From Candidatus Microgenomates bacterium (lineage in GTDB: Bacteria > Patescibacteria > Microgenomatia > JADHYG01), in NCBI GenBank assembly GCA_016782545.1, contig JADHYG010000005.1:1-32922 (forward strand): a DNA stretch of 32,922 bases, given 5' to 3'. Of this stretch, positions 6,332 to 13,543 are shown one piece after another. Position 1 is the first letter of the stretch. Each line of letters opens with the position of its first letter. Below the pieces are notes generated by a model. The model was not told the origin of the DNA and searched no databases. It saw only the letters and a list, made by a program, of their open reading frames with translations. Made by a program: the position numbers and the translations under genes.

Positions 6332-6509
6332 GAAATTCTAAGCACTAATATCGAAATTCGAAACAAATTCCAATTACCAAAATCCAAATGACCAAAATAA
6401 AAATGTTTGGAATTTTGAAAATTATAATTTTGGATTTGTCCTTCGGCTTCGCTCAGGATGGTGAGCCTGTCGAACCATTTAGGATTTAGGATTTCGAATT
6501 TAGGATTTT
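6332..6509. repeat. 23S insert A1 (palindromic element family A)
   Basis: The core starts GGAAATTCTAAGCAC and ends TTTAGGATTTAGGATTTTC, near E. coli nucleotide 160 by context. Its two halves are imperfect reverse complements. A second common motif (CCTTCGGCTTCGCTCAGGA...) is nested inside at about 6439-6477. The host arms CCGCGTTACACACG (6318-6331) and CGCGTGTAGCGCGG (6510-6523) pair, so the element sits in the loop of an extended helix. Insert A2 (8486-8670) is the same family. Confidence 0.82.
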
Positions 6510-6925
6510 CGCGTGTAGCGCGGTGGGGTAACCCGGGGAAGTGAAACATCTCAGTACCCGGAGGAAAATAAATCAATAGAGATACCGTTAGTAGCGGCGA
6601 GCGAAAGCGGTAAAGCCCAAAGGGGTCGATACTTCGACCCCGGTTGTAGGGTCTACAATAACGGCATTGGTTGAGGGTAGCAGAAGTTCATGGAATTGAA
6701 CACCAAAGAGAGTGAAAGTCTTGTATGCGAAACCCAAAATCAGCTCAGTAGATACCTGAGTACCACGGGGCACGTAAAACCTTGTGGGAATCTGGGGGGG
6801 CCACCCTCCAAGGCTAAACACTAAAGCTTACCGATAGTGAATAAGTACCGTGAGGGAAAGGTGAAAAGCACCCCGGGAGGGGAATGAAATAGAACCTGAA
6901 ATTGTTTGCTGACAAACAGACGGAG

Positions 6926-7037
6926 CTTGTGCGTAGCACAAGGACGCGGATAAAAACTGATAAAAAGAACGGATAACGCGGATCAGCGTTATCAGCGTTA
7001 ATATCAGTGTTCTCAGTGTCCTCGCGCTGCGCGCGAG
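6926..7037. repeat. 23S insert B1 (family B) between two hairpins
   Basis: The left hairpin CTTGTGCGTAGCACAAG (6926-6942) and right hairpin CTCGCGCTGCGCGCGAG (7021-7037) enclose a 78-base core that begins GACGCGGATAAAAACTG and ends CAGTGTC. The outer arms of the two hairpins can also pair with each other. By context this is near E. coli nucleotide 550, the helix 25 region known for intervening sequences in other bacteria. Copy B2 is at 7988-8099. Confidence 0.85.
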
Positions 7038-7536
7038 TGACGTCGTGCCTATTGAAGAATGAACCGGCGAGTATACAGGCGCTGTGTAGTTTAAGCTATT
7101 CTGTAGTGAAAACGAAGGGAAACCAAGTCTTAAATGGGCGTTTTTATAGCGTTTGTATTACCCGAAGCCGAGTGAGCTATCCATGGGCAGGGTGAAGCTT
7201 CGCGAAGGCGAAGTGGAGGCCCGAACTCGTATCTGTTGCAAAAGGTTGGGATGACCTGTGGATAGAGGTAATATGCCAAACGAACTCGGTGATAGCTGGC
7301 TCTCCCTGAAATATATGTAGGTATAGCGCAGAGTGGCAAGCATGGGGGTAGAGCACTGAATGGATTCAGGGGAGAAATCTCTTGTATTCAATCAAACTCC
7401 GAATACTATGTTTAAAGCACTTTGTAGTCAGTCCTGCCGGGCTAAGCTGGTAGGGCAAGAGGGAAACACCCCAGACTTTCATCTAAGGTCCCTAAATTTT
7501 GGCTAAGTGAAGAAGGAGGTCAAATTTCTTAGACAC

Positions 7537-7567
<31 letters not shown>

Positions 7568-7651
7568 TAAAGAAAGCGTAACAGCTCACTGGACGAGAAG
7601 TATGGCGCCGAAAATGATCGGGACTCAAGCCAAATACCGAAGATGGAGAAT

Positions 7652-7816
7652 CTTGTCCGTAGGACAAGGGAAAACTCTAAAATTCCAAAACTCCAAACAT
7701 CAAAGCAAATTTAAAATTAGAAATTAAAATTTTCATTTTTGACGTTTTTATTTTTTAGCTTGCTTGGAGTTTTTGAATATTTGAACATTGGAGTTTTTTC
7801 TCGTCCTGCGGGCGAG
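7652..7816. repeat. 23S insert C1 (family C) between two hairpins
   Basis: The left hairpin CTTGTCCGTAGGACAAG (7652-7668) and right hairpin CTCGTCCTGCGGGCGAG (7800-7816) enclose an AT-rich core with ends AAAACTCTAAAATTCC and TTGAACATTGGAGTTTTTT. By context it lies near E. coli nucleotide 1170 (helix 45 region). C2 (9060-9231) is nearly identical at both ends, and a related copy lies outside the rRNA at 29619-29770. Confidence 0.87.
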
Positions 7817-7987
7817 GTTGGTAAGGGAGCGTTCCCGGTGGAGTGAAGGTTCGATGTGAATCGGACTGGACTGCCGGGAAGTGAGAATGCCGGTATGAGT
7901 AACGAGAGTCCGGTGAGAATCCGGACCGTCGAAAACCCAAGGTTTCCGAAGCAATGTTCGTCAACTTCGGGTTAGTCGGATCTAAGC

Positions 7988-8099
7988 CTTGTCCGTAGGA
8001 CAAGGACGCGGATAAAAACTGATAAAAAGAGCGGATAACGCGGATCGGCGTTATCAGCGTTAATGTCAGTGTTATCAGTGTCTTTGCCCTGCGGGTGAG
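7988..8099. repeat. 23S insert B2 (family B) between two hairpins
   Basis: The left hairpin CTTGTCCGTAGGACAAG (7988-8004) is followed by a 78-base core almost identical to B1 and a weaker right hairpin TTTGCCCTGCGGGTGAG (8083-8099). By context it lies near E. coli nucleotide 1380. Confidence 0.85.
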
Positions 8100-8485
8100 G
8101 CGATGTACAACAGGTTAATATTCCTGTACCATTTTGGTTGCTAGTTCGACGTTACGTCGGACTGGTCAAAAGAGGTGACGAAATCTGATAAGTTAAGCGT
8201 CAGTTTTGATATGACGTTCAAGCAATAAGTTAGTGTTCATTGGCAAATCCGTGAGCATGACGGCGAATTGTGATGAGAAGTCCAAAGGCAACGGCGGACA
8301 ACTTGACTGCGTTAAGTTTCCGAGAAAAGCTTCGTTTCTCTTCTCACTTCGGTGAGAGGGGTGCCAAAATGTCCGTACCGTAAACCGACACAGGTGGGTA
8401 GGTAGAGAATACCAAGACGAGCGGGAGAACGGTCTTTAAGGAACTCGGCAAATTAGCTGGGCGTAAGTTTTGCGAGATGCCCTGC

Positions 8486-8670
8486 CTTGTCCTTCGGACA
8501 AGGAAATTCTAAGCACGAAATCCGAAATTCTAAACAATACCAAAATACAAATGATCAAAATTCAAAACAAAGCAATGCTTACTCATAGTTTTGAAAATTT
8601 GAATTTAGTATTTTGTATTTGTTTCGGATTTCGATATTCGGATTTAGGATTTTCTCGCCCGGAGGGCGAG
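8486..8670. repeat. 23S insert A2 (family A) between two hairpins
   Basis: The left hairpin CTTGTCCTTCGGACAAG (8486-8502) and right hairpin CTCGCCCGGAGGGCGAG (8654-8670) enclose a family A core (GGAAATTCTAAGCACG to GATTTAGGATTTT). By context it lies near E. coli nucleotide 1715. The arms share the CTTGTCC/GGGCGAG pattern of the B and C inserts even though the core is from another family. Confidence 0.85.
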
Positions 8671-8979
8671 GTCGCAGCGAAAGATCGCTTGCCGACTGTT
8701 TAACAAAAACACAGGTCTCTGCTAACCCGTAAGGGGATGTATAGGGGCTGAAGCCTGCCCAGTGCTGGTAAGTCAAACGCTCTGGCTGAGGTCGACATTT
8801 CGACCGAGGTTGGGGTGTAAGCTCCAGTAAACGGCAGCAGTAACTATAACTGTTCGATGGTAGCGAAGTCCTTTGTCTGGTAAGTTCAGACCCGTATGAA
8901 AGGCCCAACGAGCAAGCGACTGTCTTGAAGACCGACCCGGTGAAATTGAAATGGCTGTGAAGATGCGGCCTACTTTTGC

Positions 8980-9012
<33 letters not shown>

Positions 9013-9059
9013 ACTTGACATTGACAATGTATATGAAACTGTCGAGAATAGGAGGGAGT

Positions 9060-9231
9060 CTTGTCCGTAGGACAAGGGAAAACTCTAAAATTCCAAAACT
9101 CCAAACATCAAAGCAAATTAAAAACTAAAAACTAAAAATTAAAAATTTTAAATTTTGATTTTGAATATTTTAGCTTGCTTGGAGTTTTTGAATATTTGAA
9201 CATTGGAGTTTTTTCTCGTCCTGCGGGCGAG
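9060..9231. repeat. 23S insert C2 (family C), in the L1-stalk region
   Basis: The hairpins at 9060-9076 and 9215-9231 are identical to those of C1, and the core ends match C1 while the middle differs. The flanking rRNA (GAATAGGAGGGAGT before, GTGGAATACCTC after) corresponds to the base of E. coli helix 76, so the insert takes the place of the distal L1 stalk. Confidence 0.82.
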
Positions 9232-9517
9232 GCGTCAGTGGAATACCTCTCTTTTCAGATGCAGAGTCTAACTCCGACGTAACGTTGGAGAACACTGTCT
9301 GGTGGGCAGTTTAACTGGGGAAGTTGCCACCCAAACGGTAACGGTGGCGCACAAAGGTCAGCTAAGTTCCGATGGAAACGGAACGGTTCGGGTAAAGTCA
9401 TAAGCTGGCTTGACTGCGAGACTTACAAGTCGAGCAGGTGCGAAAGCAGGTCTTAGTGATCCTCGAATCCGCAGTGGTTGCGGATCGGGCTTAACGGATA
9501 AAAGCTACCCCGGGGAT

Positions 9518-10428
9518 ACAAGCCATGTGTCCCGATCTTATGGTAACATAAGATCAAAGTACACAGCTAATAACGGTGAAACCCTCTTGCATGTTTAGGT
9601 AAGGTCTACCTAAAGATGAGGTGAATTGCAAAGGGCAATACCGTGGGAAGTCCAGAAGAATGACAAAACGCCAAAAGCAGATTGTGATTGGAACTATACT
9701 TGGAGATGCTTATCTCCAAAAAACTGGAAAAGAAAATGCTAGACTTCGTTTAGAGCATAGTATTAAACAAAAAGATTATATTTTTTGGAAATATAAAGAG
9801 CTTGAAAAATACATGCAGGATAAGCCAAAAAAGCTTGTCCGTTTTAATCCAGTTTTTAAGAAAGAATATACATATTATCGTTGTCAATCACATTCATCGC
9901 CAATTTTTGGTAAATTAAGGCGCAAATTTTATCTTGATAATAAGAAAGTTATTCCATCAGATATTAAACATTTATTAAATGAGTCCTTGGCTCTTGCTGT
10001 TTGGTATATGGATGATGGATATTACTATCATCGAGATAATATTGCCTTTATATATTTGTCTAATTTTGATAAGAATAGTTCTAATCTATTACTTGAAGTG
10101 TTAGAGAAAAATTTTAATCTTTTCCCTATTTTAAAAACTAAAAAGAAGGGGAAAAATTTAGTTTTCACTGTTTCTGACACTAAAAAACTCATTGAAATAA
10201 TTAAAAATTCTATTATTACTTCAATGAGATATAAATTACCAAAATTTCTTCTGTGACCCCGTATCGACTGATCTGAAACCCCGCTTAGCGGGGTAGTAAG
10301 TGAGATAGCTCATCTAGAAAAATAACACGAGTTATCATACGCTGTGCTCCCGACGGAAGCGTCGGGATGAAGATATAGTCAGTGCCGCAGGAAACTGCGG
10401 ATAATAATTCCATTAATTGGAATTCATG
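9518..10428 (+). mobile_element. Group I intron 1 in 23S rRNA, site L2449
   Basis: The upstream exon ends CGGGGAT (U at 9517) and the downstream exon begins AACAGGCT at 10429, so joining restores the universal GGGGAUAACAGGCU loop with the break after U2449. The intron ends in G (10428). The P1 guide GTCCC (9529-9533) pairs with exon GGGAT with the required G-U at the splice site. P7 strands GACT (in CGACTGAT, about 10265) and AGTC (in ATATAGTC, about 10378) fit. The intron is 911 bases and carries a LAGLIDADG ORF in the P6 region. Confidence 0.9.
9660..10256 (+). CDS. LAGLIDADG homing endonuclease of intron 1
   Basis: The protein has two LAGLIDADG-type motifs, QIVIGTILGDAYL near the N-terminus and LALAVWYMDDGYY about 100 residues later, as in the roughly 200-residue LAGLIDADG_2 (PF03161-like) endonucleases. 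Each motif supplies a catalytic acid (GDA and DDG). I prefer ATG 9660; the frame is open back to GTG 9621, but that part overlaps the conserved intron core. AGAAG before and CTTCT after the ORF pair, which places it in the P6 extension. The enzyme would cut intronless 23S genes at this site and drive intron homing. It may also assist splicing, as some relatives do. Confidence 0.88.
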   Translation: MTKRQKQIVIGTILGDAYLQKTGKENARLRLEHSIKQKDYIFWKYKELEKYMQDKPKKLVRFNPVFKKEYTYYRCQSHSSPIFGKLRRKFYLDNKKVIPSDIKHLLNESLALAVWYMDDGYYYHRDNIAFIYLSNFDKNSSNLLLEVLEKNFNLFPILKTKKKGKNLVFTVSDTKKLIEIIKNSIITSMRYKLPKFLL

Positions 10429-10479
10429 AACAGGCTAGTCGCGCCCAAGCGTCCACAGCGACGGCGCGGTTCGGCACCT

Positions 10480-11323
10480 TGATGACATTGGGGTGCATTT
10501 CGTAGTAATGCGAAATTAGTAACCGACTCATATCAGTGAACCCCTTTTATGTTATGATTAAAATTAGCATGAAGGGCAATACTGAGGGAAGTTTATCAGA
10601 AGTTCAAAAAGCTATAATTACAGGTTCTCTTTTAGGAGATGGTTATATGCGCTGTAAGATTAATGCTCATCTTGAAATTAATCATGCATATAGCCAAAAA
10701 GAATACGTTGACTGGAAATATAGACATTTTAAAGCTTTAGTAAGAACGCCTCCGAAAAAGAGACAAAGTAATAAAGGAAGAGTTGCCTACAGATTTACAA
10801 CGAGAAGTTTGCCATTTATAACCAGATTCTATAAGAAGTTTTACAGAGACAAGCAGAAGATTATTCCGAAAGACATAGAATTAAAACCGCTTACTTTAGC
10901 AGTTTGGTTTATGGACGATGGTTCTCGATGTGGTAGTCAATTGTATTTTAACACTCAACAATTTCTGAAAAAAGATCAGAATTGTTTAGTACGGCAACTA
11001 AAGAATCAATGGGGAATTAAAAGTGGATTAAATAGAGATAAGCATTATTTTAGAATTAGACTCTTTAAAGAGAGCAACTTAAGGCTTATTAGTTCAATAA
11101 AGTCATATATAATTCCCATGTTTTCTTACAAAATTCTGATATAACCCCGCATCGACTAAGGGTTTAGTAACCCTTGATGGATGTTTCTGTCCCGACGCGA
11201 ATTCGGGATAAATTTATAACATCTATAATACGTCGGCTCCTCCTCGTTCGGTCTTTTGCTTTTTAGATCGGAGAGAAGAGGATGAAGGTATAGTCAGCGC
11301 CATTAGTAATAATGGAATTTTTG
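10480..11323 (+). mobile_element. Group I intron 2 in 23S rRNA, site L2500
   Basis: The upstream exon ends GGCACCT (U at 10479) and the downstream exon begins CGATGTCGGCTC at 11324, so splicing restores CACCUCGAUGUCGGCUC as in E. coli, with the break after U2500. The intron ends in G (11323). The P1 guide GGGTGC (10491-10496) pairs with exon GCACCT with the splice-site G-U. P7 GACTA (about 11154) pairs with TAGTC (about 11291). The intron is 844 bases and carries a LAGLIDADG ORF. Only 51 exon bases separate it from intron 1. Confidence 0.9.
10569..11144 (+). CDS. LAGLIDADG homing endonuclease of intron 2
   Basis: Two LAGLIDADG motifs are present: AIITGSLLGDGYM and LTLAVWFMDDGS. The layout matches the intron 1 enzyme, including QKEYVDWKYRHF between the motifs, but the sequences have diverged widely, as expected for enzymes that cut different sites. 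The frame is open from GTG 10536. ATG 10569 is a reasonable start but it overlaps the P3-P4 core, so the true start is uncertain. TTATCAGAA before and TTCTGATATAA after the domain pair, which places the ORF in the P6 extension as in intron 1. Confidence 0.87.
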   Translation: MKGNTEGSLSEVQKAIITGSLLGDGYMRCKINAHLEINHAYSQKEYVDWKYRHFKALVRTPPKKRQSNKGRVAYRFTTRSLPFITRFYKKFYRDKQKIIPKDIELKPLTLAVWFMDDGSRCGSQLYFNTQQFLKKDQNCLVRQLKNQWGIKSGLNRDKHYFRIRLFKESNLRLISSIKSYIIPMFSYKILI

Positions 11324-11340
11324 CGATGTCGGCTCAGGGT

Positions 11341-11372
<32 letters not shown>

Positions 11373-11706
11373 TCTGTTCGCCCATTAAAACCCTACGTGA
11401 GCTGGGTTCAGAGCGTCGTGAGACAGCTCGGTCTCTATCCGGCAAAAGCGTTAGATACTTGAGGGAAGTTGACCACAGTACGAGAGGACCTGGTTGAACG
11501 AGTTCCTAGTGTGCCAGTTGTTCCATCAGGAGCATAGCTGGGTAGCTACACTCGTAAGGGATAACCGCTGAAAGCATCTCAAGCGGGAAGCCCATCCCAA
11601 GATAAGGTATCTTAAGTCGGTTGTAGACTACAACCTTGATAGGCGGCCGGTGTAAGTGGAGTAATCCATTAAGCTAAGCCGTACTAATAGACTAAATCAA
11701 AACGAG

Positions 11707-11873
11707 TCAATAAATTCTCTTCACTAACAAGGTGCAAATCAAGGTGCAAATTGCGGAGCAATTTGCACCGCAGCCCCGCATACGTGCTCTTGTGACGCGA
11801 ACACGTAGTATTCGGGAACAAGTAAGCGTTTTGCGGGGTCAAAAAACAATTAACTTTAAAAAATTATATAAAA
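11707..11873 (+). other. 23S-5S internal transcribed spacer
   Basis: It holds the right strand of the 23S processing stem (ATTCTCTTCAC, 11714-11724). A near-perfect hairpin GGTGCAAATTGC-gga-GCAATTTGCACC follows at about 11744-11770. A CCCCGCA/TGCGGGG pair closes a further arm up to about 11840. No gene is seen. Confidence 0.7.
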
Positions 11874-11875
11874 TT

Positions 11876-12019
11876 GCCTCGGTGATTAGTGCGCCGTCGA
11901 ACTACCCTTTTCTTGTTTCGATTCGTCGAAGCAAACCATTCCGAACAAGGAAGTAAAAGGCGGCAGCGGGGACGATAGTGTTGGGGCGACCTAATGCGAA
12001 AATACCTCATTGCCGGGGC
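11876..12019 (+). rRNA. 5S ribosomal RNA with a hairpin insertion in loop C
   Basis: The helix I strands GCCTCGGTGAT (from 11876) and ATTGCCGGGGC (to 12019) pair. The signatures CCATTCCGAAC (11937-11946), GATAGTGTTGGGGCGACC and ATGCGAAAATA are those of 5S rRNA. Helix III is CTTGTT (11912-11917) with AACAAG (11944-11949). Between the 5' strand of helix III and CCATTCCGAAC lies an extra hairpin TTCGA-ttcg-TCGAA (11917-11930). The gene is about 144 bases instead of about 115-120. Confidence 0.88.
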
Positions 12020-12027
12020 TTTTTTTT
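12009..12027 (+). terminator. Terminator of the rRNA unit
   Basis: The 3' strand of 5S helix I (ATTGCCGGGGC) is followed at once by eight T residues (12020-12027). The closing helix of the 5S RNA may itself act as the terminator stem. Confidence 0.65.
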
Positions 12028-12042
12028 GTAGCAAGAAAATAG

Positions 12043-12071
12043 TTGTAGAAAAAATATTTTTAATGTATAAT
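12043..12071 (+). promoter_or_regulatory. Promoter of the bS1 gene
   Basis: TTGTAG (12043-12048), a 17-base spacer and a consensus TATAAT (12066-12071). The start point should be near 12078, giving a leader of about 30 bases that contains the Shine-Dalgarno AAAGGAG (12091-12097). Confidence 0.78.
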
Positions 12072-12107
12072 CAATTTATCTCTTGAAAAGAAAGGAGTTG
12101 AGTATGG

Positions 12108-13271
12108 GTGACAAAATCACAAGAACACAAGAACATAAAAACACAAGAACAAAAAAAATCATCTTTAAAATCTTCTAAAAAACCTGCCTATCAGCAGGAA
12201 GGACCTCTAAAAAAACAACCTCAAACAATGGAGGAGCTTTTAAGCAAAACCGGTTATCAGCTTCATGGGTTTAAAAGAGGACAGATTGTTGAGGGAAAAA
12301 TTATTTTTCTTACTCCTAAAGAGGTTTTAGTTGATATTGGTGGTAAAACTGAAGGTACGGTCGCTCGCAAAGAGCTTCCTTTTCTTAAAGAATTAATTTC
12401 CAATCTTAAAATAGGGGAAAAAGTAATTTGTCGGGTTTTACTGCCCGAAGGCGAAAGAGGCCAGCCGCTTCTTTCTTTAAAAGAAACCGGTGCTCAGAGA
12501 AAATGGGAAAGTTTAAAAGAAAAAGAAAAGAATCAAGAAGAAATCGAAGTTCTCGCCAAAAGAGTGACCCGAGGAGGAATTTTGGCTGACTATTTAAATT
12601 TAAGAGGTTTTATTCCTCAGTCCCAGCTTGACCCCAAATTTTTCCAAGATCAAAAAAGTCTTTTAGGACGGAAACTCAAGGTAAAAATCTTAGAGATTGA
12701 TCAGGAAAAAAACCGCCTTGTTCTTTCTCAAAAAGCAGTTACTCAAAAAGAAAAATTCGACAAGATTAAAAAACTCTTGAAAAAAGTTAAGGTTGGACAA
12801 ACACTAGAAGTGCAAATTTCCGGTGTGGTTCCTTTTGGTCTTTTTTGTCAAACAAATGACTTAGAAGGTTTGATTCATATCTCAGAAATTTCCTGGGAAA
12901 AAGTAGAAAATCCTCATGATTATTTTAAAATCAATGATAAAGTTAAAGCCAAAATTTTAGGCATTGACGAAAAAGAAGGCAAGCTTAATTTGTCAATTAA
13001 ACAATTACTGCCTGATCCTTGGCAGGAGATTAAAAAAGAGTTTAAAAAAGAACAAATTATTAAAGGAAAAGTAACCCGGATTTCGTCTTTTGGCACTTTT
13101 GTTGTTTTGAAAAAAGGAGTGGAGGGATTGATTCATGTTTCTAAAATTCCTCCTGGGGTTGAGTTTAAAAAAGACCAGAAAATTGAGTGTATTATCGAGG
13201 AAATAAATCAAAACGCCCGCAAAATCTCCTTAAGCTTCTTACCTACAGAAAAACCAATGGGGTATAAGTAG
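12108..13271 (+). CDS. rpsA: Ribosomal protein bS1 (four S1 domains)
   Basis: Four OB-fold S1 RNA-binding domains lie at residues about 55-127, 143-211, 228-298 and 314-378. Domains 3 and 4 carry the clearest motifs (GVVPFGLFCQ...EGLIHISEIS and RISSFGTFVVL...EGLIHVSKI). E. coli S1 has six domains; four is usual in many other bacteria. The Lys-rich head up to TMEELLSKTGY is variable in relatives. The start is awkward: GTG 12108 is in frame, but the Shine-Dalgarno at 12091-12097 is better spaced for ATG 12104, which is in another frame and runs into a stop; ATG 12228 is the next in-frame ATG. The protein helps mRNA binding on the 30S subunit. The gene follows the rRNA unit with its own promoter. 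Confidence 0.9.
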   Translation: MTKSQEHKNIKTQEQKKSSLKSSKKPAYQQEGPLKKQPQTMEELLSKTGYQLHGFKRGQIVEGKIIFLTPKEVLVDIGGKTEGTVARKELPFLKELISNLKIGEKVICRVLLPEGERGQPLLSLKETGAQRKWESLKEKEKNQEEIEVLAKRVTRGGILADYLNLRGFIPQSQLDPKFFQDQKSLLGRKLKVKILEIDQEKNRLVLSQKAVTQKEKFDKIKKLLKKVKVGQTLEVQISGVVPFGLFCQTNDLEGLIHISEISWEKVENPHDYFKINDKVKAKILGIDEKEGKLNLSIKQLLPDPWQEIKKEFKKEQIIKGKVTRISSFGTFVVLKKGVEGLIHVSKIPPGVEFKKDQKIECIIEEINQNARKISLSFLPTEKPMGYK

Positions 13272-13415
13272 AAAACAAGAAAATAGTTAATAGCTGATAG
13301 TTAATAGTTAAAAGACAAATTTTAATCCACTTCATCACTTTAGACTTAAGAATTAGACTTAAGAACACGAGATCAAAAAGACCCTAGTACAATCTTCAAT
13401 AACAGAATTATTACA

Positions 13416-13465
13416 TTTACCTTCCCAAAATCATGAACGATCGTCGGTGTTTTTGGGAAGGTAAA
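13416..13465. repeat. GATCG-loop hairpin, type 1, copy D
   Basis: The stem is 15 bp and perfect, the loop is 20 bases with the palindrome ACGATCGT (13437-13444). The outer TTTACCT/AGGTAAA and the loop motif match the copies at 1594-1625, 4716-4759 and 5559-5612, while the inner stem differs, so loop and outer stem look conserved. Confidence 0.82.
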
Positions 13466-13508
13466 GTTGGATATTCTTAAAAAGAGTTAATATAGGTTAA
13501 AATAATTC

Positions 13509-13537
13509 TTTTCAAATTCAAAACAAGGTGGTAAACT
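13509..13537 (+). promoter_or_regulatory. Probable radA promoter, predicted leaderless
   Basis: TTTTCA (13509-13514), a 17-base spacer and TAAACT (13532-13537) place the start point on ATG 13544. Both boxes are weak matches. Confidence 0.45.
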
Positions 13538-13543
13538 AGGGCG

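Larger units (their letters stand above)
13272..13540. other. Intergenic region with direct repeats, a GATCG hairpin and the radA promoter
   Basis: TAGTTAATAG-type repeats lie at about 13285-13312 and a repeated TTAGACTTAAGAA unit lies at about 13341-13366. The hairpin TTTACCTTCCCAAAA (13416-13430) with TTTTGGGAAGGTAAA (13451-13465), 15 bp perfect, has ACGATCGTCGG in its loop and is a type 1 GATCG hairpin (copy D). No gene is seen. Confidence 0.7.

Noticed and set aside
9621..9659. GTG 9621 as start of the intron 1 endonuclease
   Set aside because: These 13 codons overlap the conserved P3-P4 core of the intron, and ATG 9660 directly precedes the first conserved motif.
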